DNA of 64,000 nt from Merdimmobilis hominis (GCF_016901855.1 NZ_JACJKY010000004.1:1-64000); one strand, 5' to 3'. Counted from the stretch's first letter, positions 49,981-58,176 are shown. Numbers and translations are program-made. Notes: generated by a model not told the origin, from the letters alone.

Positions 49981-51099
49981 ATGGGGCAGCGGATCACAGC
50001 GTGGGTGAAAAAGGAACTGATTTTGGTGCTGTCGTTTCTGTGTGCGGCGGTGTCGTGCTTGTTTGTGCCGCCGAGCAAAGCGTATCTTGCATATATTGAC
50101 TGGTCCGTGCTTGGACTGCTGTTTTGTTTGATGGCGGTGGTAGCGGGTCTTTCGGCGAGTGGGTTATTCAATCGAATGGCGCAGGTACTGTTAAGCGGGC
50201 AGAAGAGCATTCGGCTGATGTGCATGAGTCTGGTGCTTTTGCCGTTTTTCACGTCCATGTTTATTACAAACGATGTTGCACTCATCACGTTTGTACCGTT
50301 TGCGATTCTGATTTTGTCGCTGTGTGAAGCCAGACAGACGATACCGTATGTTGTTGTGCTTCAGACGATTGCCGCCAACACCGGCAGTATGGTGCTTCCG
50401 TTCGGCAATCCGCAGAATCTGTTTTTATATGCATCGTATTCGTTCTCGTTCTGGGACTTTTTCAAAACGGTGTTTCCGTTTGGTGTGTGCAGTCTGTTGC
50501 TTTTGATGGCGGGTGTGTTTGTGATTAAAAATCAGCCGGTGTCGGTTTCGGTCGGCACATCGCCCGAACCGCTTAAAAAACGGTCGCTCTTTTTGTTTTT
50601 GGTACTGTTTGTGCTGTGTCTGCTGTGTGTGCTGCGGCTGTTCCGTACGGATGTGCTGGTGGGAATTATGGTGCTGTGCCTGCTCATTTTTTCGCGGCAG
50701 ACCTTCAAGCAGATCGACTACAGCTTGCTTGTGACATTTATCTTTTTCTTTATTTTTTCGGGCAATATGGGACAGATTCCGGCAGTGCGCGACCTGCTTT
50801 CTTCCATGCTTTCTGCAAATCCGATGCTCACTGCTGCGGCTGCAAGCCAGATCATCAGCAATGTGCCGGCGGCTGTTTTGCTCTCGGGATTCACGCAAAA
50901 CGGCGCGGCGCTGCTTGTTGGCACCAATATCGGCGGACTCGGCACACCGATTGCATCGCTTGCAAGCTTGATTTCATTTAAATTGTACTTAAAGAGCGAA
51001 TCGCCCAATGCCAAACGGTTTACAGGACTGTTTTTTGCGCTCAACGTGCTGTTTTTGGCAGTGATGATTCTGCTTTCGTTTGTTATACACGCAATCTAA
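49981..51099 (+). CDS. Ion-transporter superfamily permease (ArsB/NhaD/DASS-like)
   Basis: A 372-residue protein with about ten helices. FITNDVALITFVPFAILIL and VVLQTIAANTGSMVLPFGNPQNL, then the second-half counterpart AAAASQIISNVPAAVLLSGFT...LVGTNIGGLGTPIASLASLISF, are the twin hairpin motifs of the citrate/arsenite/Na+-H+ transporter superfamily. Substrate may be an anion or Na+. ATG 49981 follows GGGGTGAAGCG. A DUF1622 gene follows 25 bases later. Confidence 0.88.
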   Translation: MGQRITAWVKKELILVLSFLCAAVSCLFVPPSKAYLAYIDWSVLGLLFCLMAVVAGLSASGLFNRMAQVLLSGQKSIRLMCMSLVLLPFFTSMFITNDVALITFVPFAILILSLCEARQTIPYVVVLQTIAANTGSMVLPFGNPQNLFLYASYSFSFWDFFKTVFPFGVCSLLLLMAGVFVIKNQPVSVSVGTSPEPLKKRSLFLFLVLFVLCLLCVLRLFRTDVLVGIMVLCLLIFSRQTFKQIDYSLLVTFIFFFIFSGNMGQIPAVRDLLSSMLSANPMLTAAAASQIISNVPAAVLLSGFTQNGAALLVGTNIGGLGTPIASLASLISFKLYLKSESPNAKRFTGLFFALNVLFLAVMILLSFVIHAI

Positions 51100-51123
51100 A
51101 CCACACTACAGGAGGATGAATCA

Positions 51124-51498
51124 ATGGAATGGATGCATAATGCGCTCATGGTGATCGGCAACGCGGCGATTATTCTGTTTGAGCTGATTGGTGTGCTGGT
51201 GCTTGTTGTGACAGGCATTCAGGGTGTGATTCACTATATAAAACGGGATCCGCTCACGCGGCTAAAGCTTGCGGAGGGCATGGCAATGGGACTTGAGTTT
51301 AAGCTTGGCAGTGAGATTCTGCGTACTGTGGTGGTGCGTGATTTAAGTGAAATCTTAATTGTCGGTGCGATTATTCTGCTGCGTGCGGCGCTGACGTTCT
51401 TGATTCACTGGGAGATCAAAAACGTGAAAAAGGAAGTTGCCGTGGAAAAAGAGGCGGAAGAGACGGCCAAAAAGCAGAAAGAGAGCACATCGGAATAA
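51124..51498 (+). CDS. DUF1622 membrane protein
   Basis: A 124-residue protein with three hydrophobic helices (FELIGVLVLVVTGIQGVI; LSEILIVGAIILLRAALTFLI) and the conserved LAEGMAMGLEFKLGSEILRTVV block of DUF1622; the tail is Lys/Glu-rich and probably coiled. In operon with the ion transporter. Role unknown. Confidence 0.9.
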   Translation: MEWMHNALMVIGNAAIILFELIGVLVLVVTGIQGVIHYIKRDPLTRLKLAEGMAMGLEFKLGSEILRTVVVRDLSEILIVGAIILLRAALTFLIHWEIKNVKKEVAVEKEAEETAKKQKESTSE

Positions 51499-51500
51499 TA

Positions 51501-51533
51501 AAAACGAACCTGTCCAAACGGACAGGTTCGTTT
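51501..51533. terminator. Terminator, copy 1 of an identical pair
   Basis: AAACGAACCTGTCC / GGACAGGTTCGTTT stem with AAAC loop. The same 33 bases recur at 52701-52733, exactly 1,200 bases away, flanking the Xre-membrane gene. Confidence 0.9.
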
Positions 51534-51547
51534 CGCTATGCAAATCT

Positions 51548-52537
51548 TCATTTTTTAAACACCAGATGATAAACGGAAAGAATTGCGGCGTATAAGACGG
51601 CTGCAATCGGCCAGATAATCCATGTTTGTCCCCATCTGCCCGTGAGGAAGCTGACGGTGAGATACAGCGCAGTGGTCAGCAGCCAGTAGACGGAAGAAAG
51701 TGCTTCTTCCTGTTTGCTGCATTCTTCTTGTTTACTGTTTTCTGTCTGCTCAGGCTGGAATTCGCCTTCTTTGAGCAGTTTCTGCATACTTGTATACCGA
51801 ACACCCACTACAATAAAGCAGGAGGCACCGATGCCGGCGATGAACATGGTGACACACAGTAAGCAGATGAGCAGAAATACGTTTTCCAAAAAAGCGCCCA
51901 CCAAGAGCGGAATCGGCGACAGGATGCAAATACAGGTGCCAATGATGTTTCCTTTGACATATGTGGGGAAATAGGCAGCTTTACGTTCACTTACCATGCC
52001 GGTAACACCGTATTCGGCTTCAAACGGCTCTTTTTCCAAAAAGGTAAACGGTGCGTTTTGAAATCCGCAGAAGATGAACAGTGCCACTGCAATCGTGACG
52101 ATCACAAGGAGAAGCGGGACACCGATTGCAGCTGCGGCACTTTCGGAAATTTTTATAGCAGGAGATTCGGATGCCGCACTCAAAATAAGCAGCGGAATTG
52201 GCGATAGAATACACAAAAACGTTGCGAGCGCAATCTGGACAGAGGCTTTTTTTCGCTGTGCAAGATAGGCGTTGGCTTGTTCGAGTGTGACGCGCGGCAG
52301 CGGAGAATCAGATACCTGCTCGGTGAATTCTTCGGCTTCCATTTCATCTTTTAACAAGTAGTCTGTGGATACACCGAACAGCTCGCTTAACTGAAGAATT
52401 TTTCCGATGTCGGGAACCGTCTGTGCACCTTCCCATTTGGAAACAGCCTGACGTGACACGTTTAATTTCTCTGCCAGTTCCTCTTGTGACCAGCCGTTCT
52501 TTTTTCTGAGCTTGATAATCTTTTCAGCTAAAATCAT
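51548..52537 (-). CDS. Xre HTH protein fused to a membrane domain
   Basis: A 328-residue protein. Residues 1-65 are an Xre HTH (LRKKNGWSQEELAEKLNVSRQAVSKWEGAQTVPDIGKILQLSELFGVSTDYLLKDE); residues 95-328 carry about six membrane helices, with a charged Gln/Glu/Cys segment about 250-275. Such fusions are common in Clostridia and may tie membrane state to gene control. ATG 52537 follows GGGGTGAATCTA; the frame is open to 52618. Confidence 0.9.
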   Translation of the reverse strand: MILAEKIIKLRKKNGWSQEELAEKLNVSRQAVSKWEGAQTVPDIGKILQLSELFGVSTDYLLKDEMEAEEFTEQVSDSPLPRVTLEQANAYLAQRKKASVQIALATFLCILSPIPLLILSAASESPAIKISESAAAAIGVPLLLVIVTIAVALFIFCGFQNAPFTFLEKEPFEAEYGVTGMVSERKAAYFPTYVKGNIIGTCICILSPIPLLVGAFLENVFLLICLLCVTMFIAGIGASCFIVVGVRYTSMQKLLKEGEFQPEQTENSKQEECSKQEEALSSVYWLLTTALYLTVSFLTGRWGQTWIIWPIAAVLYAAILSVYHLVFKK

Positions 52538-52700
52538 TAGATTCACCCCGTTTGTTTGATAGAGGAGAGCTCCTCGTTTGCGTTTAGTATAGCATAGCGG
52601 GCGGTTGCGTGCTACCATGTAAAGCTGTCAATTTGTAAATTCGAGGTTGCAAAACGGGTAAAATCGGGAAACGGCAGCGAAAAAGCTGTATGTAAAATAA

Positions 52701-52736
52701 AAAACGAACCTGTCCAAACGGACAGGTTCGTTTTTT
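52701..52736. terminator. Terminator, copy 2 of an identical pair
   Basis: Same stem as 51501-51533, followed by TTTTTT. It lies upstream of the Xre-membrane gene and downstream of the zinc-ribbon gene. Confidence 0.9.
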
Positions 52737-52844
52737 ACAAATTGCTTGTGTGTATTGTTACAGTATCAGCAGACGCGACCATTCGGAGAGAATAATCTCC
52801 GACGCGTTTGATACTGCCGCTGTTTTTAACGCAGAGCCGCTTAC

Positions 52845-52875
52845 AAGATGTTCTTGGGTATCGGAAGAACATCTT
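52845..52875. terminator. Hairpin after the zinc-ribbon gene
   Basis: An 11-bp perfect stem (AAGATGTTCTT arms) right behind the zinc-ribbon gene; no T-run, so termination is uncertain. The stretch 52737-52844 shows nothing else. Confidence 0.5.
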
Positions 52876-52888
52876 CGTCTGTTTGGCT

Positions 52889-53452
52889 TTAATGCCCTGC
52901 CACTGACATCGAAGTAATGGCGGCAAACAGCGCAATCAGCAATACCGCGCCGAGTACGATAATCCACAGGCAGAACGTAGAGCGTGCATAGTTTCTTAAG
53001 TTGATATTTCTTGTTCCGCCGAACGAGAAAATCAAAATCAGAATGAACCCGATGATCGGAATTGCAAACAGAATTTGATATCCGAAATATCCCCACATAC
53101 CGATCGGTGTATAGTCTTTGGACGGATCATAGTTTCTGATCGGAATATGGAAGGGCTGATTTCCGGCACCGTAAGGCGGCTGATTTCCCGGGCCGTAATT
53201 CATCGGCTGCGGTTGCGGCTGTGCGTACTGATTGGGTGCCTGCCAGGTGTTTTGTGCGTACTGTGCGTCGTAAAATCCCTGGTTTTGATTTTCCGGCTGT
53301 GCCGGTGCAGTAAAATTGTCTTGCGGCATGACAGTTTGTGCCGCGTAGTCTGTTGTCTGTGTCGGCTGTGCGTTTTGCAGCGATACGCCGCACTGGTCGC
53401 AGAATGTTGCGCCTTCTTTGATATTTGCTCCGCAATTTGGACAATACATCAT
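52889..53452 (-). CDS. Zinc-ribbon membrane protein
   Basis: A 187-residue protein: N-terminal zinc ribbon (YCPNCGANIKEGATFCDQCG), a Gln/Pro/Asn/Tyr-rich linker (about 28-105) and two membrane helices (about 125-185). This layout is common in Firmicutes and of unknown role; the ribbon is cytoplasmic. ATG 53452 follows CAGGAGGAATTT. Its repeat linker resembles that of the 47272 protein. Confidence 0.88.
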   Translation of the reverse strand: MMYCPNCGANIKEGATFCDQCGVSLQNAQPTQTTDYAAQTVMPQDNFTAPAQPENQNQGFYDAQYAQNTWQAPNQYAQPQPQPMNYGPGNQPPYGAGNQPFHIPIRNYDPSKDYTPIGMWGYFGYQILFAIPIIGFILILIFSFGGTRNINLRNYARSTFCLWIIVLGAVLLIALFAAITSMSVAGH

Positions 53453-53525
53453 AAATTCCTCCTGATAATCCATTGATATTATATTGTTTATTTGATGATT
53501 ACAGTGTGTTTGCTGTAATGAAATC

Positions 53526-53633
53526 CTACTTTAACGCCAGATAATATTTGTTTTTATAGGTGCTTTCGTATAAAAACTGAAATCCGATCTCCTTTCCCTC
53601 TTTCGCGAGTGCTACCGCCTGACTATAGTTCAT
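53526..53633 (-). pseudogene. 5' remnant of a small sigma-70-type factor (35 aa)
   Basis: Thirty-five residues, MNYSQAVALAKEGKEIGF ending ESTYKNKYYLALK, then a stop. This matches the first region of small Firmicutes sigma factors of the ECF/SigV-like kind, which normally continue for another 130 residues. ATG overlaps the stop of another small frame (53630-53755). Read as a relic; it could also be a short peptide gene. Confidence 0.5.
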
Positions 53634-53755
53634 TTTTGTTCGTTCCCTCCCGATTGCTGCTTTCTGATACAGCGGAATATTTTTTTCTTCAGCCGCTGAT
53701 TTTCCGTATATTCGTCCATTCCTTTTTTAAACAGACACACAAACCATTGAATCAT
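53630..53755 (-). CDS. Small basic peptide upstream of the sigma remnant (41 aa)
   Basis: Forty-one residues, MIQWFVCLFKKGMDEYTENQ... ending KQQSGGNEQK, ATGA-coupled to the sigma remnant. A GAGAGGTGAG site lies 21 bases upstream, ahead of a 14-codon frame (MNEKQHDSM...) that overlaps this one, so a frameshift may have split an older gene. Function unknown. Confidence 0.35.
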   Translation of the reverse strand: MIQWFVCLFKKGMDEYTENQRLKKKIFRCIRKQQSGGNEQK

Positions 53756-53759
53756 GCTG

Positions 53760-54143
53760 TTTTTCGTTCATCTCACCTCTCTTACAGGACTATGACAGAT
53801 GAACTTGCAAAAAGGTTTTATATTTTCAAAAAAATTAAAAAAATTTTTTAGCGTATATGCTTCAATCTTTTTGATACGGTAGGAGGATTTTTGCAGATAC
53901 GAATACTCTTTTTCTGCAGTTTTACGAACGATTGCTGTTGATGAGCATGAGAAAAGAGAATTGATCGCGCAGGATGAGTCAAAATTCCCGTGTTTTCGAC
54001 TTATTTATACAGAAATCCCTAATAAAACAGTATATCCTGTAACATGGAAAAGCCAGGGTTTAAGGATTTTTAAATTGAAAAAGGAGATTTATAAACATAT
54101 TCCGTCAAAAAACTGCGGGCGGCTAAGCCGCTTTGATTTCGCG
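53760..54143. other. Gene-poor stretch
   Basis: AT-rich, no convincing gene on either strand. It ends in GC-rich GGCTAAGCC motifs (54121-54129 and again 54152-54160) that belong to the repeat unit that follows. Confidence 0.5.
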
Positions 54144-54335
54144 CAGGTGCAGGCTAAGCCTGTTTGATTTGTTAATTTTCGATGTGGGCTCTTAATTCCT
54201 TACAAAATAAAAAAACTGCAGAGAGCGAATTGCTCACCACAGGTGCAGGCTAAGCCCGTTTAATTTGTTAACTTTCGACGCGGGCTTTTAATTTCTTACA
54301 AAATAAAAACCTGCGGAGAGCGAATTGCTCACCGC
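54144..54335 (-). repeat. Two tandem copies of a 95-96-bp terminator unit
   Basis: Units 54144-54239 and 54240-54335 each begin CAGGTGCAGGCTAAG and end GAGAGCGAATTGCTCACC. The copy next to tRNA-Ser forms a perfect terminator on the minus strand (CCTGCGG ... CCGCAGG then TTTTTATTTT); the outer copy has decayed arms (CACCTGTGG / CTGCAG). Confidence 0.85.
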
Positions 54336-54340
54336 AGGTG

Positions 54341-54433
54341 TGGCGGAGAGGGAGGGATTCGAACCCTCGATGAGCTTTCAACCCATACACGAGTTCCAGT
54401 CGTGCGCCATAAACCGGACTAGGCGACCTCTCC
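54341..54433 (-). tRNA. tRNA-Ser (anticodon GGA)
   Basis: 93 bases with encoded CCA. Acceptor GGAGAGG/CCTCTCC, anticodon stem CACGA/TCGTG with loop CTGGAAC (anticodon GGA), long variable arm, T-arm GGGTTCGAATCCC. Confidence 0.95.
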
Positions 54434-54567
54434 GAATACCTTTACTATTATAAAGGCAGTCTGGCGATTTGTCAAGAGAAATTTTTCGGTTCCTGCTGTT
54501 TTTTAGGAATAAGCGGCCTTGTCTGGTGATACGAATGAAGAAAGATTCATATAAAGGGGCGAGTGTT

Positions 54568-54897
54568 TTGTTGTTTGAATTGTTTTCGCTGTTGGCATCC
54601 AAAATGCTGTGGTTTGCACTGCATATTGAAGGAAGCTCATTTAAAAAACCGCTGTCTGCCGCAAAGGAGCGGGAGTGCTTTGAAAAAATGGCGGCAGGAG
54701 ACAGCGGCGCACGCGATCTGCTGATTGAGCACAATCTTCGGCTGGTGGCGCATATCGCCAAAAAATACTACTCGATTACGAACGATCAGGACGATCTCAT
54801 TTCAATTGGCACGATCGGGCTGATTAAAGCGGTCAGCACATTTAACGCAGAAAAAGGGATTCGCTTTGCGACGTATGCAGCCAGATGTATAGAAAAT
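54568..54897 (+). pseudogene. sigK: sigK, 5' part, interrupted by an inserted element
   Basis: About 110 codons of the late mother-cell sigma factor SigK: PLSAAKERECFEKMAAGD, LIEHNLRLVAHIAKKYY, DDLISIGTIGLIKAVSTF and KGIRFATYAARCIEN. Homologues continue EILMHLR and 100 more residues (regions 3 and 4); here the frame leaves the family right after ARCIEN (about 54897) and runs into foreign sequence to a stop at 55074. TTG 54568 with AAAGGGGCG before it is my start; ATG 54535 is the alternative. The site matches the region where skin elements split sigK in Bacillus subtilis and C. difficile, so excision in the mother cell may restore the gene. Confidence 0.82.
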
Positions 54898-54899
54898 GT

Positions 54900-55544
54900 A
54901 ATACTCACACAACGGCTCTATTCCATATCAAACAGGGAAACCGTGACCCCTCTCCTTTGCGCTGGCAGGTCTGGGAACAGGAAAACGACCGTTTGTTTAT
55001 CCTCTACCGCACGTTCTTTGGCTCTGTCGCCTATGCGCCGTTCTACATTCTGCGGTTCCCTTTCTATAAGGTGATAAACGTCAAGCAGACGAAATGGTAT
55101 TTTGAACGGACGGAACACCCAGAACAACTGGTAAGCACTGCCGATAAGCTTCGCTATTACCGCTGTGGGAAAAGGCTGTTTCAATCGGAAGTGGCGGATT
55201 ATGCCGGAATCAATACAAGTACCTATCTTTCTTATGAATCCGGCGACAGGGACTACTATCCCATTGATAAGATGAAACGGATTGCCAATCTGTTTGATGT
55301 GGATATATTGGAATTGCTAGATGATTACAACCGCTTCCTGTATGACGGGCAAGGCAAACAGATACGGAAGCTGCGCAAAAGTATGGGCTTAACGCAATAC
55401 CAGTTTGGAAAACGGATGGGGGTAAGCGCCGGGGCAGTGAAGCGGTGGGAAAATGACCGTGTCGTGATTTTTAAGTCAACTTGGGAAAAACTTGTCCATT
55501 TGGCGCATACAATCAGGGAACAAAAAACGGATAGAAAGGCGTAA
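54900..55544 (+). CDS. Double-HTH Xre protein lacking its own start
   Basis: An open frame of about 215 residues that runs in from sigK. From NDRLFILYRTFFGSVAYAPF on it looks like a real protein, with two HTH units: LRYYRCGKRLFQSEVADYAGINTSTYLSYESGDRDYYPIDKMKRIANLFDVD and IRKLRKSMGLTQYQFGKRMGVSAGAVKRWENDR. No ATG or ribosome site follows the junction, so the 5' end was lost or lies at the other end of the element and is joined only in the circular form. Could be a regulator of the element. Confidence 0.65.
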   Translation, partial: NTHTTALFHIKQGNRDPSPLRWQVWEQENDRLFILYRTFFGSVAYAPFYILRFPFYKVINVKQTKWYFERTEHPEQLVSTADKLRYYRCGKRLFQSEVADYAGINTSTYLSYESGDRDYYPIDKMKRIANLFDVDILELLDDYNRFLYDGQGKQIRKLRKSMGLTQYQFGKRMGVSAGAVKRWENDRVVIFKSTWEKLVHLAHTIREQKTDRKA

Positions 55545-55566
55545 CAGCTTTTCTATCCGTTTTTTG
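55523..55566 (+). terminator. Terminator of the double-HTH gene
   Basis: ACGGATAGAAA pairs with TTTCTATCCGT across the stop codon, then TTTTTTG. Confidence 0.88.
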
Positions 55567-55665
55567 TCTTTGAGTTTTATTATTTTTTTCATTACCAGTC
55601 AGGAAAACGGCTGTTCCCGGCTGCTCTCTATATGATAGTCTTTTTCAAACCTTTATTTTCAAAAA

Positions 55666-55836
55666 TTATTTTTCAGTATTGCTCTTTATATCATTCAACA
55701 GTCTTATTTTTTCTTCTTTTGGACAGTTTAAGTTTTGAAGATAACTTGCAACTGCCTGTGCATGAACCTCAGATATCTTTTGCTGTAAGGCGGCAATATC
55801 CTCCTCCGCCGTTGGGTAATACACCACTACTTTCAC
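55666..55836 (-). CDS. Small conserved-type element protein (56 aa)
   Basis: GTG 55836 behind GGAGGGTAGCC starts a 56-residue protein (VKVVVYYPTAEEDIAALQQK... ending LLNDIKSNTEK). The middle has HAQAVASYLQNLNCPKEEK. I recall closely similar small proteins (VYYP-T-EEG ... NCP-EQK-LLD) from Tn1549-type and related Clostridia elements, role unknown. A competing ATG in another frame stops early. A larger plus-strand frame (55632-56069) is its shadow. Confidence 0.7.
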   Translation of the reverse strand: MKVVVYYPTAEEDIAALQQKISEVHAQAVASYLQNLNCPKEEKIRLLNDIKSNTEK

Positions 55837-55969
55837 CCATGGCTACCCTCCTTAACTTCAAATCGAACCTCATACAAAAAGTGTATGAGACTCAGCTTGT
55901 ACGTTATGACGACTTACATGTAGAAACATTTTCACTTTGCGTTTTACCATATTTCAAAAATACTTATTA

Positions 55970-56033
55970 TTGCAACAAGCCAAAAAAATGTTATAATGGA
56001 AGGGGCAGAAACAGCCCGAAAGCCGTTTCTGCC
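55970..56033 (+). promoter_or_regulatory. Plus-strand promoter with hairpin at its start, antisense to the 125-aa gene
   Basis: TTGCAA (55970-55975), 16 bases, TATAAT (55992-55997), then at the expected first bases GGCAGAAAC (56004-56012) pairs with GTTTCTGCC (56025-56033). No plus-strand gene follows; the RNA would run into the 3' end of the minus-strand gene 56043-56420. Hairpin may instead be that gene's terminator. Confidence 0.4.
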
Positions 56034-56042
56034 GTGTATGCA

Positions 56043-56420
56043 TTAGTGGCGTTTATAACGCTTGCATGATTCGGCATCAATACCCTCGTCATACTCAACT
56101 ACAGTGAGTCGGGAGTACATGTCATTAACATCCGCAACTTTGAAGCGGATTGCGAGATTAAGAAAGTCATCTTCCGATAGCTCAGTTCCTTCCGGAAATT
56201 CGTTCAACAACAAATCCAAGCCAATTTTGTATAAGGGATGATCTGTATCGATGATGGCACGAACGGAAGTCTTGAAGATATGCTCTTCCATGCCGATTGA
56301 CACTGATAGGTACTCTATACCTTTCGCAACGTAAGACTCCATATTGAGTATAATACCATGATAAAAATCATCTGTGGTTTTTAATTTTTTCACCACAGGT
56401 GTTTGTATAAAGTGTAGCAT
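56043..56420 (-). CDS. Unknown element protein (125 aa)
   Basis: A 125-residue acidic protein (MLHFIQTPVVKKLKTTDDFYHGII ... LNLAIRFKVADVNDMYSRLTVVEYDEG). No motif recognised. ATG 56420 follows AGAGAGGTAGCTATT; the open frame reaches 56483. It follows the DUF927 gene by 70 bases, with an inverted repeat TCGGAC-N12-GTCCGA between them that also appears before the 172-aa gene. Confidence 0.65.
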   Translation of the reverse strand: MLHFIQTPVVKKLKTTDDFYHGIILNMESYVAKGIEYLSVSIGMEEHIFKTSVRAIIDTDHPLYKIGLDLLLNEFPEGTELSEDDFLNLAIRFKVADVNDMYSRLTVVEYDEGIDAESCKRYKRH

Positions 56421-56450
56421 AATAGCTACCTCTCTTTCTTTTAAAATTTT

Positions 56451-56474
56451 TCGGACTATTTTAAGTGCGTCCGA
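56451..56474. promoter_or_regulatory. Inverted repeat TCGGAC-N12-GTCCGA, operator candidate
   Basis: Arms 56451-56456 and 56469-56474 just upstream of the 125-aa gene. The same arm sequence, in a longer palindrome, stands before the 172-aa gene at 58817-58839. Confidence 0.45.
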
Positions 56475-56490
56475 TTTGTACACCTTTTTA

Positions 56491-57957
56491 TTAGTACATT
56501 CCTATCGACTCATTTTTCAAGATGAGCCGGTAAGTCTGGACTTTAATGTTGCCGAATACAATGCGGCATTGGAGACCATCTTTCATTTCAGGATGTAGTA
56601 AATCGGCGTCTTTCAGCGCTTTTGCTACTACCTTTACGTCTGAAAAACCATTGTCTTCCAAAATTTTCTTGAATACGGTTGACCGAATAGCTACTTCGTT
56701 TGGCTTCACCATTTTGGCATTCATCCCGGAGAACCCGCATTCGCCTTGCTTTTGGATGGTATGAGAGTTTTGAGAGAGCCAATCAATGAGAATATCATAC
56801 GCCCGGTCTGCCAAAGACAGGGAATCGTGTTCTACTTGCTTTAGATATTCCACCCAAAAATCTGTTAAGCCCTCAATATCCAGAGCAATTCCCAGTTGTT
56901 CACGCACCAGTTGTGCGGTAATCATCGGTATGCTTATCAAACAGACCAAGCGCTTAACTATACTTTTATCTGAATCAATCTCATCAAGAAAATAATCTTT
57001 CCACTCGTTGTGTAACTCTAACAGGTCTTTTATGGGCATGGATTGAAGGACAGTCACCCATCTTCTTCCTAAAATCCCATAATTGCCGTAAGAAAAGTTT
57101 TTAACATTTTCTGCGTGAGAAGCGGATAAGGTGATAGAAGTGTCTAAAAACTCGATTAGCCTTGCACGAAGCCCGCTGGCTTGGTTACTCATGTCAAGAA
57201 GAGAATGTTCTCCGGATGACAATACAACAGTATTCCAGTGTTTGGCTGGTTTTTGCTGTGAATCTTTATTTAACCTTGCCCGGTCAATACCCTGATTCAC
57301 GCAGTAAATCGTGTTGGTGAAATCTTTCTTTCGAGCCGATCCAGACTCATCCAAACAAACGCAAATACCATAATTGCCGTTCAGATGAGAGAGTATCGCA
57401 TTATCCGTTGCGTTCCAACTGTGGAGAAGACCTCTTCCTTGTTCGGGATTACCCCACATGGAAGCCGCCAACTGTAACGCCGTTGTCTTTCCTCTGGAAC
57501 TATCCCCATAGAAATGGTAAATCGGACTGCCCGTATGCAGGTACTGCTCCAAAAGTGCTAATGTGGCTGATGAAAGGCTCAACATGATTGCAAGCTGACA
57601 ACCGATGCTTTTATCAATAAGATTATTTAGCTCGGTAATGTAATTGCTTGATGCCTTTTGCACGGATAAATCCATGTTCCCTGTATAGCCATCATCGAAC
57701 CCGTCAAAAACGGTTCCGTCACGACTCCAGCCACATATGGATGACCGTCTCTGTATTGGAGCGTTTTGTTCGGACAGAAGTACATATTTGAGTAGTCGGC
57801 TTAGATGTTTTGGGTTAAAGTCGATACCGTACCTTTTTAGCTCGTCTACACGTCTGCTGGTAAAAGTACTTTTGTCAACGGACACCATACTCTCACCAAA
57901 GCGTGTCTTAATGGCAAGCTCCAAAGAAATGGTCTGAGACTCTTCATCGTAAACCAC
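56491..57957 (-). CDS. DUF927-domain ATPase
   Basis: A 488-residue protein with a RecA/primase-helicase-like ATPase: Walker A YGDSSRGKTTALQLAASMWGNP (near 150), Walker B GICVCLDESGSARKKDF (near 198), and TVVLSSGEHSLLDMSNQASGLRARLIEFLD as DUF927 sensor region. The C-terminal 100 residues look like a DNA-binding module. Such proteins occur in integrative elements and phages and are thought to aid replication. The start is uncertain: GTG 57957 is the first usual codon; the frame is open back to a TGA near 57978, and the upstream 49-aa gene ends there, so coupling is likely. Confidence 0.78.
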   Translation of the reverse strand: MVYDEESQTISLELAIKTRFGESMVSVDKSTFTSRRVDELKRYGIDFNPKHLSRLLKYVLLSEQNAPIQRRSSICGWSRDGTVFDGFDDGYTGNMDLSVQKASSNYITELNNLIDKSIGCQLAIMLSLSSATLALLEQYLHTGSPIYHFYGDSSRGKTTALQLAASMWGNPEQGRGLLHSWNATDNAILSHLNGNYGICVCLDESGSARKKDFTNTIYCVNQGIDRARLNKDSQQKPAKHWNTVVLSSGEHSLLDMSNQASGLRARLIEFLDTSITLSASHAENVKNFSYGNYGILGRRWVTVLQSMPIKDLLELHNEWKDYFLDEIDSDKSIVKRLVCLISIPMITAQLVREQLGIALDIEGLTDFWVEYLKQVEHDSLSLADRAYDILIDWLSQNSHTIQKQGECGFSGMNAKMVKPNEVAIRSTVFKKILEDNGFSDVKVVAKALKDADLLHPEMKDGLQCRIVFGNIKVQTYRLILKNESIGMY

Positions 57958-57978
57958 CGCCGAAACTCTAAACAGCGT

Positions 57979-58128
57979 TCACCCCCAATCAATGTGCTTC
58001 TCCCCGTCCTTGTTTCGAACTATGCAATTGACAGAGTCGTCATCAGCAACAAAGGGATATGTGGGATTGCCTTTACGAAGCTTCTTCGCTTCATCATCAG
58101 AGATTTTTTTGCTGGAAAAAGGCTTCAT
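57979..58128 (-). CDS. Small protein upstream of the DUF927 ATPase (49 aa)
   Basis: Forty-nine residues (MKPFSSKKISDDEAKKLRKG ... ending NKDGEKHIDWG) behind a very strong AAAGGAGGAAAAAGAG site. Charged, no motif known. Its stop lies only 21 bases before the DUF927 GTG, so the two are one operon from the promoter near 58240. Confidence 0.7.
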   Translation of the reverse strand: MKPFSSKKISDDEAKKLRKGNPTYPFVADDDSVNCIVRNKDGEKHIDWG

Positions 58129-58176
58129 CTCTTTTTCCTCCTTTCAGATTATTACAAACCAAGAAACCAAGTTTTT

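Noticed and set aside
52735-52935. 66-codon minus-strand frame between the zinc-ribbon gene and the terminator
   Set aside because: Overlaps the zinc-ribbon gene, basic random composition, no ribosome site.
55632-56069. 145-codon plus-strand frame
   Set aside because: Covers the minus-strand 56-aa gene with a strong start and an intergenic stretch; low-complexity, no ribosome site.
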